This document shows positions 1-9,206 of a stretch of 64,000 nt of DNA, piece after piece (the stretch's first letter is position 1; every line of letters begins with the position of its first letter). The position numbers were made by a program, and so were the translations under genes. Where the stretch lies: assembly GCA_947630015.1 (NCBI GenBank), contig CANRFY010000009.1:18368-82367 (forward strand), read 5' to 3'. Source of the DNA: an uncultured Clostridia bacterium. Lineage in GTDB: Bacteria; Bacillota; Clostridia; Oscillospirales; CAG-272. The notes below the pieces were generated by a model. That model worked only from the letters and a program-made list of their open reading frames with translations, ran no database searches and was not told where the DNA came from.

Positions 1-750
1 GCCGAGGCGGACAAGCTCCTCGATCTGGCACACGTCGCTCGCGTCGGCGAGGCACCCGGGACGGCACGCGTCGCCGAGCGAGATCGTGACGTCGTATTCG
101 CGGCAGATGTCGAGTATTTCGTCGAAGTATTCGTAAAACGGATTTTCCTCGCCCGTCATGCTCATCCACGCGAACACGAGCGAGCCGCCGCGCGAGACTA
201 TGTTCATCTTGCGCTTGTGGGTGCGTATCTGATCGATCGTCTTGCGCGTGATGCCGCAGTGCAGCGTCACGAAGTCGACGCCGTCCTCGGCGTGAAGGCG
301 CACGACGTCGATGAAGTCCTTCGCCGTCAGCGTCGCCAAGTCGCGCTGATAGTGGATTACGCTGTCGTAGACGGGGACGGTGCCGATCATGGCCTTGCAT
401 TCGCTCGTCAGCTTGCGGCGGAACGGCTGTGTGTTGCCGTGCGAGGACAGGTCCATTATCGCCTCCGCGCCCATCTCGACGGCGGCGTTCACCTTCTGCA
501 TCTCGACGTCGTAATCCTTGCAGTCGCGGGAAACGCCGAGATTGACGTTTATCTTTGTGCGGAGCATCGAGCCGACGCCGTTCGGGTCGAGGCAGGCGTG
601 GTTCTTGTTCGCGCATATCGCGACCTGACCGCGCGCGACGAGGTCGCGTATCTCCTCCTCGGTGCGGTACTCCTTTTGCGCTACGATCTTCATTTCGGGC
701 GTGATAATGCCGAGGCGCGCGGCCTCCATCTGTGTCGAATAGTTTCTCAT
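1..750 (-). CDS. thiC: Phosphomethylpyrimidine synthase ThiC (3' part outside window)
   Basis: Manual translation from ATG at 750 on the - strand: MRNYSTQMEAARLGIITPEMKIVAQKEYRTEEEIRDLVARGQVAICANKNHACLDPNGVGSMLRTKINVNLGVS...; frame open to the window edge; last gene of the thi operon. Not in the supplied ORF track. Confidence 0.93.
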   Translation of the reverse strand, partial: MRNYSTQMEAARLGIITPEMKIVAQKEYRTEEEIRDLVARGQVAICANKNHACLDPNGVGSMLRTKINVNLGVSRDCKDYDVEMQKVNAAVEMGAEAIMDLSSHGNTQPFRRKLTSECKAMIGTVPVYDSVIHYQRDLATLTAKDFIDVVRLHAEDGVDFVTLHCGITRKTIDQIRTHKRKMNIVSRGGSLVFAWMSMTGEENPFYEYFDEILDICREYDVTISLGDACRPGCLADASDVCQIEELVRLG

Positions 751-768
751 TGCAGTCTCCGTTTATGT

Positions 769-1569
769 TTATTCAGCCGCAAACCGGCTGTGAATATCGA
801 AATTGTGCATCATGGGGCCGCGTCCCGCGCCGAGATCGAGATTTGCCGACAGCGCGCCGGATATATATTCCTTTGCGAGCGCGACCGAGTCGGGAAGGCT
901 TTTGCCTTTTGCAAGATACGACGCGATCGCGGACGAGAGCGTGCAGCCCGTGCCGTGTGTGTTCGGATTGTCGATGCGACATCCGCGGAACCATGTGAAA
1001 TTGCCGTCCGCGAAGAGCAGATCGTCGGCGCTGCCCGCGCTGTGACCGCCCTTGACGAGGACGGCGCAGCCGCACCTTTCTACTATGCGGCGCGCGGCCG
1101 ATTCCATGTCGGACTTGGATTCGATCCCCATCCCCGCGAGTATCTCCGCCTCGGGGATGTTGGGCGTCGCGACTGCCGCAAGCGGAAGCAGACGCGCCGT
1201 CAGCGCGCCGACGGCGTCGGGCGCGAGCAGCCGTGAGCCGCTCGTCGATACCATGACGGGATCGACGACGACGTTTTCGGCGCGGTAGTGCGTGAGCGCG
1301 TCCGCGATCACGTCGATGAGCGCCGACGAGGACGTCATCCCGATCTTGACGGCGTCGGGGCGGATATCGGTGAATATCGCGTCGATTTGCGCGCGCAGAA
1401 ATTCGGGCGAGACCTCGTAAATGCCTGAAACTCCCGTCGTGTTCTGCGCCGTCAGCGCCGTTATTGCGCTCATCGCGTAAACGCCGCAGCACGTCATCGT
1501 TTTGATGTCGGCTTGAATGCCAGCGCCGCCGGAGCAGTCGCTGCCCGCGATCGTCAAAGCAGTTTTCAT
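769..1569 (-). CDS. thiD: Hydroxymethylpyrimidine/phosphomethylpyrimidine kinase
   Basis: MKTALTIAGSDCSGGAGIQADIKTM..., C-terminal NTHGTGCTLSSAIASYLAKG; thi operon context. Confidence 0.95.
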   Translation of the reverse strand: MKTALTIAGSDCSGGAGIQADIKTMTCCGVYAMSAITALTAQNTTGVSGIYEVSPEFLRAQIDAIFTDIRPDAVKIGMTSSSALIDVIADALTHYRAENVVVDPVMVSTSGSRLLAPDAVGALTARLLPLAAVATPNIPEAEILAGMGIESKSDMESAARRIVERCGCAVLVKGGHSAGSADDLLFADGNFTWFRGCRIDNPNTHGTGCTLSSAIASYLAKGKSLPDSVALAKEYISGALSANLDLGAGRGPMMHNFDIHSRFAAE

Positions 1570-2249
1570 CGCCGCTGCCCTCCGAATATATTTATGTCAA
1601 GCTCGCAAAGATCATATACGAACACGTCCGCCTCGCGGATCATGGCGTCGCGCTCGTCCGCAGTCTGCGACGCGTCCGCGACGCCGACGGTGTAAAATCC
1701 GGCCGATTTTGCAGTCCGCACGGCGTAAAGCGCGTCCTCGAATACGGCGACGCTGTGCGGGTCGTATCCGAGCGCGTCCGCGGCGCGGAGATATATCGCC
1801 GGCTCGCGCTTCGAGGTCGAAAGCTCGGAGCAGTAGAACCGATACTGAAACAGCTCGAGTACGCAAAGGCGCGAAAGCGCCGATTCGTGCGTTTCGCGCT
1901 CTCCCGCAGTCGCGAGCGCGAACGGGACACAGCGCTCGTGAAGCGCGTGCAAAAGTCCGTATGCGCCGGATTTGAGCGGCGCGTCATTGCGGTAAAAGCC
2001 GCGCATCACGGAAAGTATCGCGTCTGTCAGTTCGTCGACGGTTTCGGTGAAGTTGTAGAGCGATTTGATGTATTCGCAGCCCTCGCGGAGCGTCATTGTG
2101 AATATTTTATCGACGAGGGAGGGCGGCGGCTCGATGCCGCGCCGGCGCAGATAGAGCGAGCTGACGTCGTGCCACATCGGCATCGTATCGAGCAGCGTGC
2201 CGTCGACGTCGAAAATGGCGGCGCGGATGCGATCGTTTTGCGAACTCAC
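1566..2249 (-). CDS. HAD-superfamily phosphatase embedded in thiamine operon
   Basis: IRAAIFDVDGTLLDT motif I, LATAGERE, VFEDALYAVRTAKSAGFYTVGV; start taken as GTG at 2249 overlapping the thiE stop; ORF track start 2285 is further upstream. Confidence 0.85.
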   Translation of the reverse strand: MSSQNDRIRAAIFDVDGTLLDTMPMWHDVSSLYLRRRGIEPPPSLVDKIFTMTLREGCEYIKSLYNFTETVDELTDAILSVMRGFYRNDAPLKSGAYGLLHALHERCVPFALATAGERETHESALSRLCVLELFQYRFYCSELSTSKREPAIYLRAADALGYDPHSVAVFEDALYAVRTAKSAGFYTVGVADASQTADERDAMIREADVFVYDLCELDINIFGGQRR

Positions 2250-2890
2250 AGTATGCCTCCGACAGCGGCTTTCAGCTCTCGGCACGCGGATTCGATGTCG
2301 TCGGCGCCGAATATGGCCGAAACGACGGCGACGCCGGAGGCGCCGCTTCCCGTGAGCGCCGATATATTTGACGGCTTCACCCCGCCGATCGCGACGGCGG
2401 GGATGCGGACGGCGCGAGTGATCGCGCGCAGCCCGTCGACGCCGATATTGCGAGTGTCGGTCTTGGTCGCGGTGCCGAAAACGGCGCCGACGCCGAGATA
2501 ATCGGCTCCCGCAGCCTCCGCCGCGACAGCCTCGTCCGCCGAACGCGCCGTCACGCCGATTACGGCGTCTTTGCCGAGAATGCGGCGCGCCTCGCGCGCG
2601 TCCGTGTCGTCCTGACCGAGATGAACGCCGTCCGCATGGGATAAAAGCGCGATCTCGACGTCGTCGTTGACGATGAAGGGGACGCCGAAATCACGGCATA
2701 TGCGCGCAAGCTCTTCGGCCTCTGCAAGAAAATCCCGCCTGTCGATGCGCTTCTCGCGGAGCTGCACCATCGTGACGCCGCCGCGTATCGCCGCCTCGAC
2801 GGCGTCCGCGAGCCGACGTCCGCCGAGGCACGCGCGGTCGGTGACGGCGTAAAGCGCCAAATGCTCACGGCAGAATTTCATAGCTGACAA
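2246..2890 (-). CDS. thiE: Thiamine-phosphate synthase
   Basis: LYAVTDRACLGGRRLADAVEAAIRGGVTMVQLREK, VNDDVEIALLSHADGVHLGQDD, GADYLGVGAVFGTATKTD. Confidence 0.95.
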   Translation of the reverse strand: MSAMKFCREHLALYAVTDRACLGGRRLADAVEAAIRGGVTMVQLREKRIDRRDFLAEAEELARICRDFGVPFIVNDDVEIALLSHADGVHLGQDDTDAREARRILGKDAVIGVTARSADEAVAAEAAGADYLGVGAVFGTATKTDTRNIGVDGLRAITRAVRIPAVAIGGVKPSNISALTGSGASGVAVVSAIFGADDIESACRELKAAVGGIL

Positions 2891-3662
2891 GCTCCTTAAT
2901 ATCGTTTTCGGTCAAATTGAAGATCGCGTCGTTTAGATAAACGGCGAACGTGCCGACTCCGGCGGCGCGGCCGCGCGCCGTTTCAGCTTCGGCGATTTTG
3001 CCGCAGGCGTCCATCGCGGCGACGGCGTAGAGCGCGCCCTCGCGTATCCCGACGCAGGCGGCATACGCGGCGGACAGCGCCGTAAGGCGGCACCCGACGC
3101 CGGTGACGTATTTCATCATCGCGGAACCGCCGTGAAACGCGTATGCGGTATCGGCGTTCGCGACGATGTCGGTCGCGCCGGTGACGGCGACGACGGCGTG
3201 CGCGGACCGCGCAAGCTCGCGCGCCGCGTAGAGGGATGCGTCGTCGCTCGACGCGGAAGCGTCGATGCCGGCGCGGACCGTATGCCCCGCCAGCGTCGCG
3301 ATTTCGGAGGAGTTGCCGCGGATTATGTCGACGCCGATATCGAATATGAGACGCCGCGCCGTTTCGAGCCGCACATCCGATGCGCCGACGCCGACGGGAT
3401 CGAGCGCGATCGGTATGCCGCGCCCGCGCGCGGCTTTCGCCGACGTCAAAATCGCGCGTTCGCGCGAGCGGCTCCATGTGCCGAGATTGAGACAGACGGC
3501 GTCGGCGATCCTGTCGACGTCGGCGACCTCTTCGGGATCGTCGGTCATGATCGGCGACGCGCCGGCCGCCAAAAGCGCGTTGGCGACGCTTTCGGCGGTG
3601 ACGTAATTCGTTATGCAGTGTACGACGGGACGTCGGGTTTTAACAAGTTCGATCACAGACAT
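2865..3662 (-). CDS. thiM: Hydroxyethylthiazole kinase
   Basis: RPVVHCITNYVTAESVANALLAAGASPIMTDDPEEV, IIRGNSSEIATLAG, VTGVGCRLTALSAAY. Confidence 0.95.
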   Translation of the reverse strand: MSVIELVKTRRPVVHCITNYVTAESVANALLAAGASPIMTDDPEEVADVDRIADAVCLNLGTWSRSRERAILTSAKAARGRGIPIALDPVGVGASDVRLETARRLIFDIGVDIIRGNSSEIATLAGHTVRAGIDASASSDDASLYAARELARSAHAVVAVTGATDIVANADTAYAFHGGSAMMKYVTGVGCRLTALSAAYAACVGIREGALYAVAAMDACGKIAEAETARGRAAGVGTFAVYLNDAIFNLTENDIKELVSYEILP

Positions 3663-3671
3663 ATATGTGAC

Positions 3672-3696
3672 GGGGAGAGAACTCCGTTCTCTCCCC
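3672..3696. other. Perfect 11-bp-stem hairpin between thiW and thiM
   Basis: GGGGAGAGAAC tcc GTTCTCTCCCC; no T-run on the operon (-) strand, so a processing/stability or attenuation hairpin is as likely as a terminator. Confidence 0.6.
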
Positions 3697-3742
3697 GCGC
3701 CTCTCTTTTTTCAAATTTGCCCTCTTTAGTTAAGATCGGCAG

Positions 3743-4300
3743 TCATTCGAGCGATTTTTTCATCTTCGACATAACGCCGGCGCGTTCGAGCGCCAATATG
3801 ATGATTCCGGAAATCGCGGAACCGGCGACGGTCGAGATGAGAAACGGTACGATGTAGGCGTAGAACGCGACGCTGCCGGCTTCGTTTCCCATCAGGAATA
3901 TCGAGACGGGATACGCGCAAAGACCGCCGAGAACGCCCGTGCCGATCACCTCTGCGATAAGAGTCAGGATGAGACGGACATAGTTGTTCTTCAGCTTCTT
4001 CGCTGCCGCATATGTGACGCCGGCCAAAAGCGCGCCCACCATGCTGCCCGGGAACGCCATCAGCGAGCCGAGTGAGAAGAGATTGCGAAGGAGGCTCGCG
4101 ATGAACGCCGATGCGACGCCGTACCACGGACCGAGAAACACGGCGCAGAAAATGTTGACCATGTGCTGAACGGGCGCGCATTTGCTCCCCAGTACGGGGA
4201 ACTGCAAAAGACTGCCCGCAACGGCGACGGCGGTGAGGATCCCGCAGAGCGCGAGCTTGATTATTGTTTTGTGAGTTTTTGTGTTAACGGTGTTGTTCAT
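3743..4300 (-). CDS. thiW: ECF-type thiazole/thiamine-precursor transporter S component ThiW
   Basis: Start MNNTVNTKTHKTIIKLALCGILTAVAVAGSLLQFPVLGSKCAPVQHMVNIFCAVFLGPWYGV...; Shine-Dalgarno AAGGAGAAA upstream; multi-TM; under TPP riboswitch. Confidence 0.88.
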   Translation of the reverse strand: MNNTVNTKTHKTIIKLALCGILTAVAVAGSLLQFPVLGSKCAPVQHMVNIFCAVFLGPWYGVASAFIASLLRNLFSLGSLMAFPGSMVGALLAGVTYAAAKKLKNNYVRLILTLIAEVIGTGVLGGLCAYPVSIFLMGNEAGSVAFYAYIVPFLISTVAGSAISGIIILALERAGVMSKMKKSLE

Positions 4301-4535
4301 TTTTTGAATTTCTCCTTTGAAGGTCGAGGAAAACGGCGTACGCAGCGTCACTTTCCCCTTTTTGGTGAAAAGGTCGGTCGAGGCTTGATGGCCTCCTCTC
4401 ACGCCGGAACACGGCTTCCCATCGCTGCGATCCAAAGGGCAAAGGGCGCTCCCCCTCCGTCCCGAATATCCGTCCGCTTCCTCCTTTCAAAAGAAAAATC
4501 GGGGACGCCGACTCGGGCGTCCCACGCTAAGGATC

Positions 4536-4634
4536 GTGAAAAAACTCCCTACGTTGGCATTGCCCAAATCAGGTCCACGGGTCCGGCGAAGCTGTATCCG
4601 CCGTCTCAGCCGCCTTGCGGCAGCGCCCCTGTTT
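4536..4634 (-). promoter_or_regulatory. TPP riboswitch (THI element)
   Basis: Reverse complement reads CAGGGGCGCTGCCGCAAGGCGGCTGAGACGGCGGATACAGC...GACCCGTGGACCTGATTTGGGCAATGCCAACGTAGGGA, with the conserved CUGAGA and ACCUGAU...GGGNAAUGCCAACGUAGGGA blocks. Confidence 0.96.
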
Positions 4635-4808
4635 TCGCTTATATTATACAGCCGCGCGGACGCCGTGTCAAGCGGCGGCGCGATTTTTTAGTCCAGCCTT
4701 TTGAAATTTTCGCGTTTTATCCGCAATATTGCGGCGACGGGCGCGATATGGTACAATAATGTCGGGGGCGCGGACGCGCCCGCAATCGATCGTTTCGGGG
4801 AGGACGGT

Positions 4809-5162
4809 ATGAGACGCGCATTGGAATCGAGCCGCGAGGAGGATAAGCTTTGGGATGAGATCGCCGCGCACGCGGGCGAGGAGTTCGTTACGGCGAAGGG
4901 ATTGACATTTTCATATACGGTGAGAGGATGCGAAATCTTCGTCAGCCGCAAGGAAAAATCGATCACACGCTCGACGGTGAACGTGGCGTATCGACGCGCG
5001 CAAGAGCTTTACGACGTCGGGGAAATCGCGGACGGGCCGAAAAAGCTCGGTACGTTCGGCGCAAGCTATATTTATCCGATCTTTATAAGGATCGGCGTCC
5101 CGGGCGTCGTCGACGGCGAAAAGTCGGATCAGATAGGTATAGATGAAACCGGCGGCCGATAA
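4809..5162 (+). CDS. Hypothetical protein
   Basis: ATG at 4809, 117 aa MRRALESSREEDKLWDEIAAHAGEEFVTAKGLTFSYTVRGCEIFVSRKEKSITRSTV...; no family recognised. Confidence 0.65.
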   Translation: MRRALESSREEDKLWDEIAAHAGEEFVTAKGLTFSYTVRGCEIFVSRKEKSITRSTVNVAYRRAQELYDVGEIADGPKKLGTFGASYIYPIFIRIGVPGVVDGEKSDQIGIDETGGR

Positions 5163-5198
5163 AAAAGCAGACGAAATCGTCTGCTTTCGGGATCGTGA

Positions 5199-5660
5199 AT
5201 TTTGTTCGGGGCAAAGCCGCGAGTGCGATGCATAAACGCGCATCGCAGAGGTGAACACATTTGATCTATAACCCTTGTCATAAAAATTCTTGAAGATTCT
5301 TAAGGAACTTCTTATAAGAAGTTCCTTAAGTCAGGGTTCGGGGTGAAACCCCGAAAATCGGTGTTCGCGCTCGCGCGACTACTTCGTCGGCGCACAAACG
5401 TGCATCGCAGAGGCGAACACACTTGCCCTATAACCCTTGTCATAAAAATTCTTGAAGATTCTTAAGGAACTTCTTATAAGAAGTTCCTTAAGCGGGGTAC
5501 GGGGCAGCGCCCCGAAAATCGGTGTTCGCGCTCGCGCGGCTACTTCGTCGGCGCATAAACGCGCATCGCAGAGGCGAACACACTTGACATATAACCCTCT
5601 GTCAGGAAAGTTTTGCGGGGATTCTTAAGGGGGCTTTTTCAAAAGCCCCCCTTAAGTCAG
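5199..5660. repeat. Tandem intergenic repeat family A, ~161-bp units
   Basis: GGTGTTCGCGCTCGCGCG at 5360 and 5521; 30-bp perfect palindrome TTAAGGAACTTCTTATAAGAAGTTCCTTAA at 5300-5329 and 5462-5491; variant hairpin TTAAGGGGGCTTTTT..AAAAGCCCCCCTTAA near 5625. Confidence 0.92.
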
Positions 5661-5689
5661 GGTGCGGGGTGAAACCCCGAATTTAAATT

Positions 5690-6337
5690 TCAATTCCTCA
5701 CGAACTTTTGTATCGCGCGTTCGGAGCCGAGGACAAGGACGGAGCAGTCGGCGGAGAGGACGGTATCGGGGGTGATGCTCATATTCAGTTTACCGTCGCC
5801 GCGGATCGCGAGGATATTGATGCCGTATTTTTTGCGGACGTCGATGGAGGTGATCGTTCTGCCGTCCCATTCGTCGGGGACGGAGATCTCGACGATCGCG
5901 TAGCCGTCGTCAAGCTCGATATAGTCGAGGATGTGATTCGACGTGCAGCGTATCGCTGTCCATGCGGCGAGCTGCTTTTCGGGGAATACGACCTCGTCCG
6001 CGCCGTTGCGGAGCAGGAATTTCTCCTGCATACCGCGCGACGCGCGCGCGATCACGCGCTTCGCGCCAAGCTCGTGCAGCAGCCATACTGTTTCAAGCGA
6101 GCTTTGAAAATCGTCGCCGATGGCGACTATGCAGGCATCGAAATTCTTGATCCCGAGCGAGGCGAGGAATTCGCGCTTCGTGCTGTCGCCGATCTGCGCG
6201 TTTGTGACGTATGGCAGCGCGGCGTTGACGCGATCCTCGTTCGAGTCGACGGCAAGCACCTGATGATCGAGTTCCGACAGCTTCATGGCGATATGCTGAC
6301 CGAATCTGCCGAGTCCTATTAAAAGTATTGTTTTCAT
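5690..6337 (-). CDS. ktrA: K+ uptake regulatory subunit (TrkA-N/TrkA-C)
   Basis: MKTILLIGLGRFGQHIAMKLSELDHQVLAVDSNEDRVN Rossmann motif; TrkA-C tail; adjacent to ktrB. Confidence 0.92.
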   Translation of the reverse strand: MKTILLIGLGRFGQHIAMKLSELDHQVLAVDSNEDRVNAALPYVTNAQIGDSTKREFLASLGIKNFDACIVAIGDDFQSSLETVWLLHELGAKRVIARASRGMQEKFLLRNGADEVVFPEKQLAAWTAIRCTSNHILDYIELDDGYAIVEISVPDEWDGRTITSIDVRKKYGINILAIRGDGKLNMSITPDTVLSADCSVLVLGSERAIQKFVRN

Positions 6338-6398
6338 GTTGAAGCGAACGCTACCTTTCTTTGCGTGTGCGGCTGCTTTTGCGGGGCGGGACCGGCGG

Positions 6399-7724
6399 TC
6401 ATCCGACCGTCAGCCGCTCCTCGGGCAGCTTTGAAATTTTCGGCGACGACGCCGACATCGCGAATATGAGCGTGAGTCCGCCGACGCGGCCGAAATACAT
6501 CAGCGCGATCAAAATCACGCGCGATACGGCGCCGAGCGTCGGGGTGATCCCCATCGTGAGTCCGACAGTGCCGACGGCGGACGCCGTCTCAAACAGACAG
6601 TCGCCGAGCGGAAGTCCCTCGATCGCGCTGATCGCAATGCCGCCCGACAGGAACAACAGCACGTACAGCGTCACGAGCGTCGCGGCGTCGCGGAGCGTTT
6701 CGGAGGCGATCCTGCGCCCGAAGAAGTGAGTGTCGCGCCGACGCTTGAATACCGACATCGCGGAGGAGACCATGACGGCCGCCGTCGTCGTCTTCATGCC
6801 GCCGGCGGTCGATCCGGGAGAGCCGCCGATGAGCATCGCGACGATCATGATCGCGAGTCCGCCCTCGCTCAAAAGCGAAAAATCAACGGTGTTGAAGCCC
6901 GCCGTGCGCAGCGTCACGGATTGAAACATCGAATGAAGCGTCCGCTCCGCAAACGGCTCGCCGTCAAACTCGAAGAAAAAGAACCATAGAGCCGGCGCGA
7001 TCACGAGTATGAGCGTTACGAGCAGCACGACCTTGCTCTGCATTTTGTAGCGGCGCAGCCGCCATTTGTATACGCGGACGTCGTCCCAGACGAGAAATCC
7101 GATGCCGCCGATTATGATCAGCGCCATAATGGCGATGTTTACGACCGGATCGGCGTGAAACGACGTGAGCGACGAGAACGGCTCCTTGTCGCCGAGAAGA
7201 TCGAAGCCCGCGTTACAGAACGCGGAGATCGAATGAAATACCGCGTACCAGATGCCGCGCCCGACGCCGTATTCGCGGCAGAACGACGGCGCCATCGCGG
7301 CGGCGCCGAGCGCCTCGAATATGAATGTGAGCGTCAGGATGAAGCCCGTCAGCTTTACGATGCCGCCGACGTTCGGCGCGGAGATCGAATCCTGCATCGC
7401 GCTGCGCTGGCGCAGGCTGATCCGCTTGCCTGAGATAAGGGCGATCGCGACGGTGATCGTGACGATACCCATGCCGCCGATCTGGATCAGAACGATTATG
7501 ACGGCGTGGCCGAACGTCGACCAGTATGTGGCCGTATTCTGCACGACGAGTCCCGTCACGCATACGGCGGATGTGGCGGTGAATACGGCGTCCGAAAACG
7601 GCGCGCCCTTGCCGTCCGCCGTGGATATGGGCAGCATCAAAAGCAGCGCTCCGAGCAGAATCATCGCGGCAAAGCCGAGAATTATGACCTGAGCGTTTGA
7701 AAGTCTTGAGCCAATGCGCGCCAT
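6399..7724 (-). CDS. ktrB: K+ uptake transmembrane subunit (TrkH/KtrB)
   Basis: TSAVCVTGLVVQNTATYWSTFGHAVIIVLIQIGGMG, FHSISAFCNAGFDLLGD, LRTAGFNTVDF, LMLIGGSPGSTAGGMKTTT. Confidence 0.93.
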   Translation of the reverse strand: MARIGSRLSNAQVIILGFAAMILLGALLLMLPISTADGKGAPFSDAVFTATSAVCVTGLVVQNTATYWSTFGHAVIIVLIQIGGMGIVTITVAIALISGKRISLRQRSAMQDSISAPNVGGIVKLTGFILTLTFIFEALGAAAMAPSFCREYGVGRGIWYAVFHSISAFCNAGFDLLGDKEPFSSLTSFHADPVVNIAIMALIIIGGIGFLVWDDVRVYKWRLRRYKMQSKVVLLVTLILVIAPALWFFFFEFDGEPFAERTLHSMFQSVTLRTAGFNTVDFSLLSEGGLAIMIVAMLIGGSPGSTAGGMKTTTAAVMVSSAMSVFKRRRDTHFFGRRIASETLRDAATLVTLYVLLFLSGGIAISAIEGLPLGDCLFETASAVGTVGLTMGITPTLGAVSRVILIALMYFGRVGGLTLIFAMSASSPKISKLPEERLTVG

Positions 7725-7808
7725 ATCAAGACCTCGCTTTCCGTAAAAATGCGTCCGTGGCGGGAACGCGCCGCGCTCCCGCCATGAAGATTCGATATGA
7801 ATGCGCCG

Positions 7809-9056
7809 TTATTTCGCGGCGTTGACGATGCGCTCCGTATCGCGGGCGATCGCGAGTTCCTCGTTCGTAGGCAGGACGTAGACCTTGACGCGCGAATCGG
7901 GCGTGGAGATCTCGACGTTGTCGCTCTGATGATGCGTCTTCGAGTTCTTCTCGCGGTCGAGCTTGATGCCGAAGAATTCCATGTTCGTGCATACGCGCTC
8001 GCGCAGCTCGGGGTTGTTTTCGCCCATTCCGGCGGTGAATACGAGGGCGTCAAGCCCGTTCATCGCAGCCGTGTAGGAGCCGATGTACTTCTGCACCTCG
8101 TATGCCATCATCGATACGGCGATCATGGCGCGATGCTTCTGCTCGGGCGTCGCCTCGTAGGGTTCGCCGAACAGAGTGTGGCCGACGATCGCGGCTTCGA
8201 GGTCGCGGCTGTCGGAGGAGAAGCCCGAAATGCCGAGATAGCCGCATTTCTTGTTCATGTATTCGTTCATCTCGGCGGGCGTGAAGCCCTCTTTTTCCAT
8301 GATGTAGGTGATGGCGGACGGATCGACGGCGCCGCAGCGCGTACCCATCACAAGACCGTCGAGCGGCGTGAAGCCCATGCTCGTGTCGACGCATTTGCCG
8401 CCGTCGACGGCGGTGATCGACGCGCCGTTGCCGATGTGGCAGGTGATGATCTTCGTCTGTTCGATCGGGCGGCCGAGAATTTTCGCCATTTCATTTGCGA
8501 CATAGCGGTGCGAGGTGCCGTGCGCGCCGTACTTGCGCAGGCTGTATTTTTCATACATATCGTAGGAAACGCCGAACATATACGCCTTTTCGGGCATCGT
8601 CTGATGGAACGACGTGTCGAATACAAGCACCTGCGGCTTGTGCGGCATGACGGAGAGGCACCCTTCGATACCCATTATGTGAGCGCCCGTGTGAAGCGGC
8701 GCGAAATCGTAGCAGAGCTTGAGCTTCTCGAGGACCTCGTCCGAGAGAAGCACGCTGTCGAAGAAGTAGGGGCCGCCGTGGACGACTCTGTGGCCGACGG
8801 CCTCGATCTCGTCCATATCCTTGATGCAGCCGTATTCGGGATGCGTCAGGTGATCGATGACGACCTTCATCGCCGTCGCATGATTGTCGAATTCGATGTT
8901 TTCGCTGTACTTCCGGCCGTTTACCTTATGCTCGATGTGACCGCCCTCGATGCCGATGCGCTCGCAGATGCCTTTGGCGAGAACGTCGCCGGAGACTGTT
9001 TCGAGAAGCTGATATTTGAGCGACGAGCTTCCGGCGTTTACAACAAGAACCTTCAT
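7809..9056 (-). CDS. ackA: Acetate kinase
   Basis: MKVLVVNAGSSSLKYQL, GHRVVHGG, FDTSFHQTMPEKAYMFGV, HIGNGASITAV, VFTAGMGENNPELRE. Confidence 0.97.
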   Translation of the reverse strand: MKVLVVNAGSSSLKYQLLETVSGDVLAKGICERIGIEGGHIEHKVNGRKYSENIEFDNHATAMKVVIDHLTHPEYGCIKDMDEIEAVGHRVVHGGPYFFDSVLLSDEVLEKLKLCYDFAPLHTGAHIMGIEGCLSVMPHKPQVLVFDTSFHQTMPEKAYMFGVSYDMYEKYSLRKYGAHGTSHRYVANEMAKILGRPIEQTKIITCHIGNGASITAVDGGKCVDTSMGFTPLDGLVMGTRCGAVDPSAITYIMEKEGFTPAEMNEYMNKKCGYLGISGFSSDSRDLEAAIVGHTLFGEPYEATPEQKHRAMIAVSMMAYEVQKYIGSYTAAMNGLDALVFTAGMGENNPELRERVCTNMEFFGIKLDREKNSKTHHQSDNVEISTPDSRVKVYVLPTNEELAIARDTERIVNAAK

Positions 9057-9206
9057 TTTCAGTTACCTCTGACTTTATGATATTATATTGAAAAATATGC
9101 GCGCGCGCCGAGACGGGATTGACAAAACGACGCTTTGCATTTATCATGATTATACTATATCTGCCGCGGCAGGTCAAGTAAAACAATCGAACAATCGGGG
9201 TTGTTT

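Noticed and set aside
7797-9080. 427-aa + strand ORF
   Set aside because: Antisense shadow of ackA, which has clear family motifs; arises from GC-rich codon bias.
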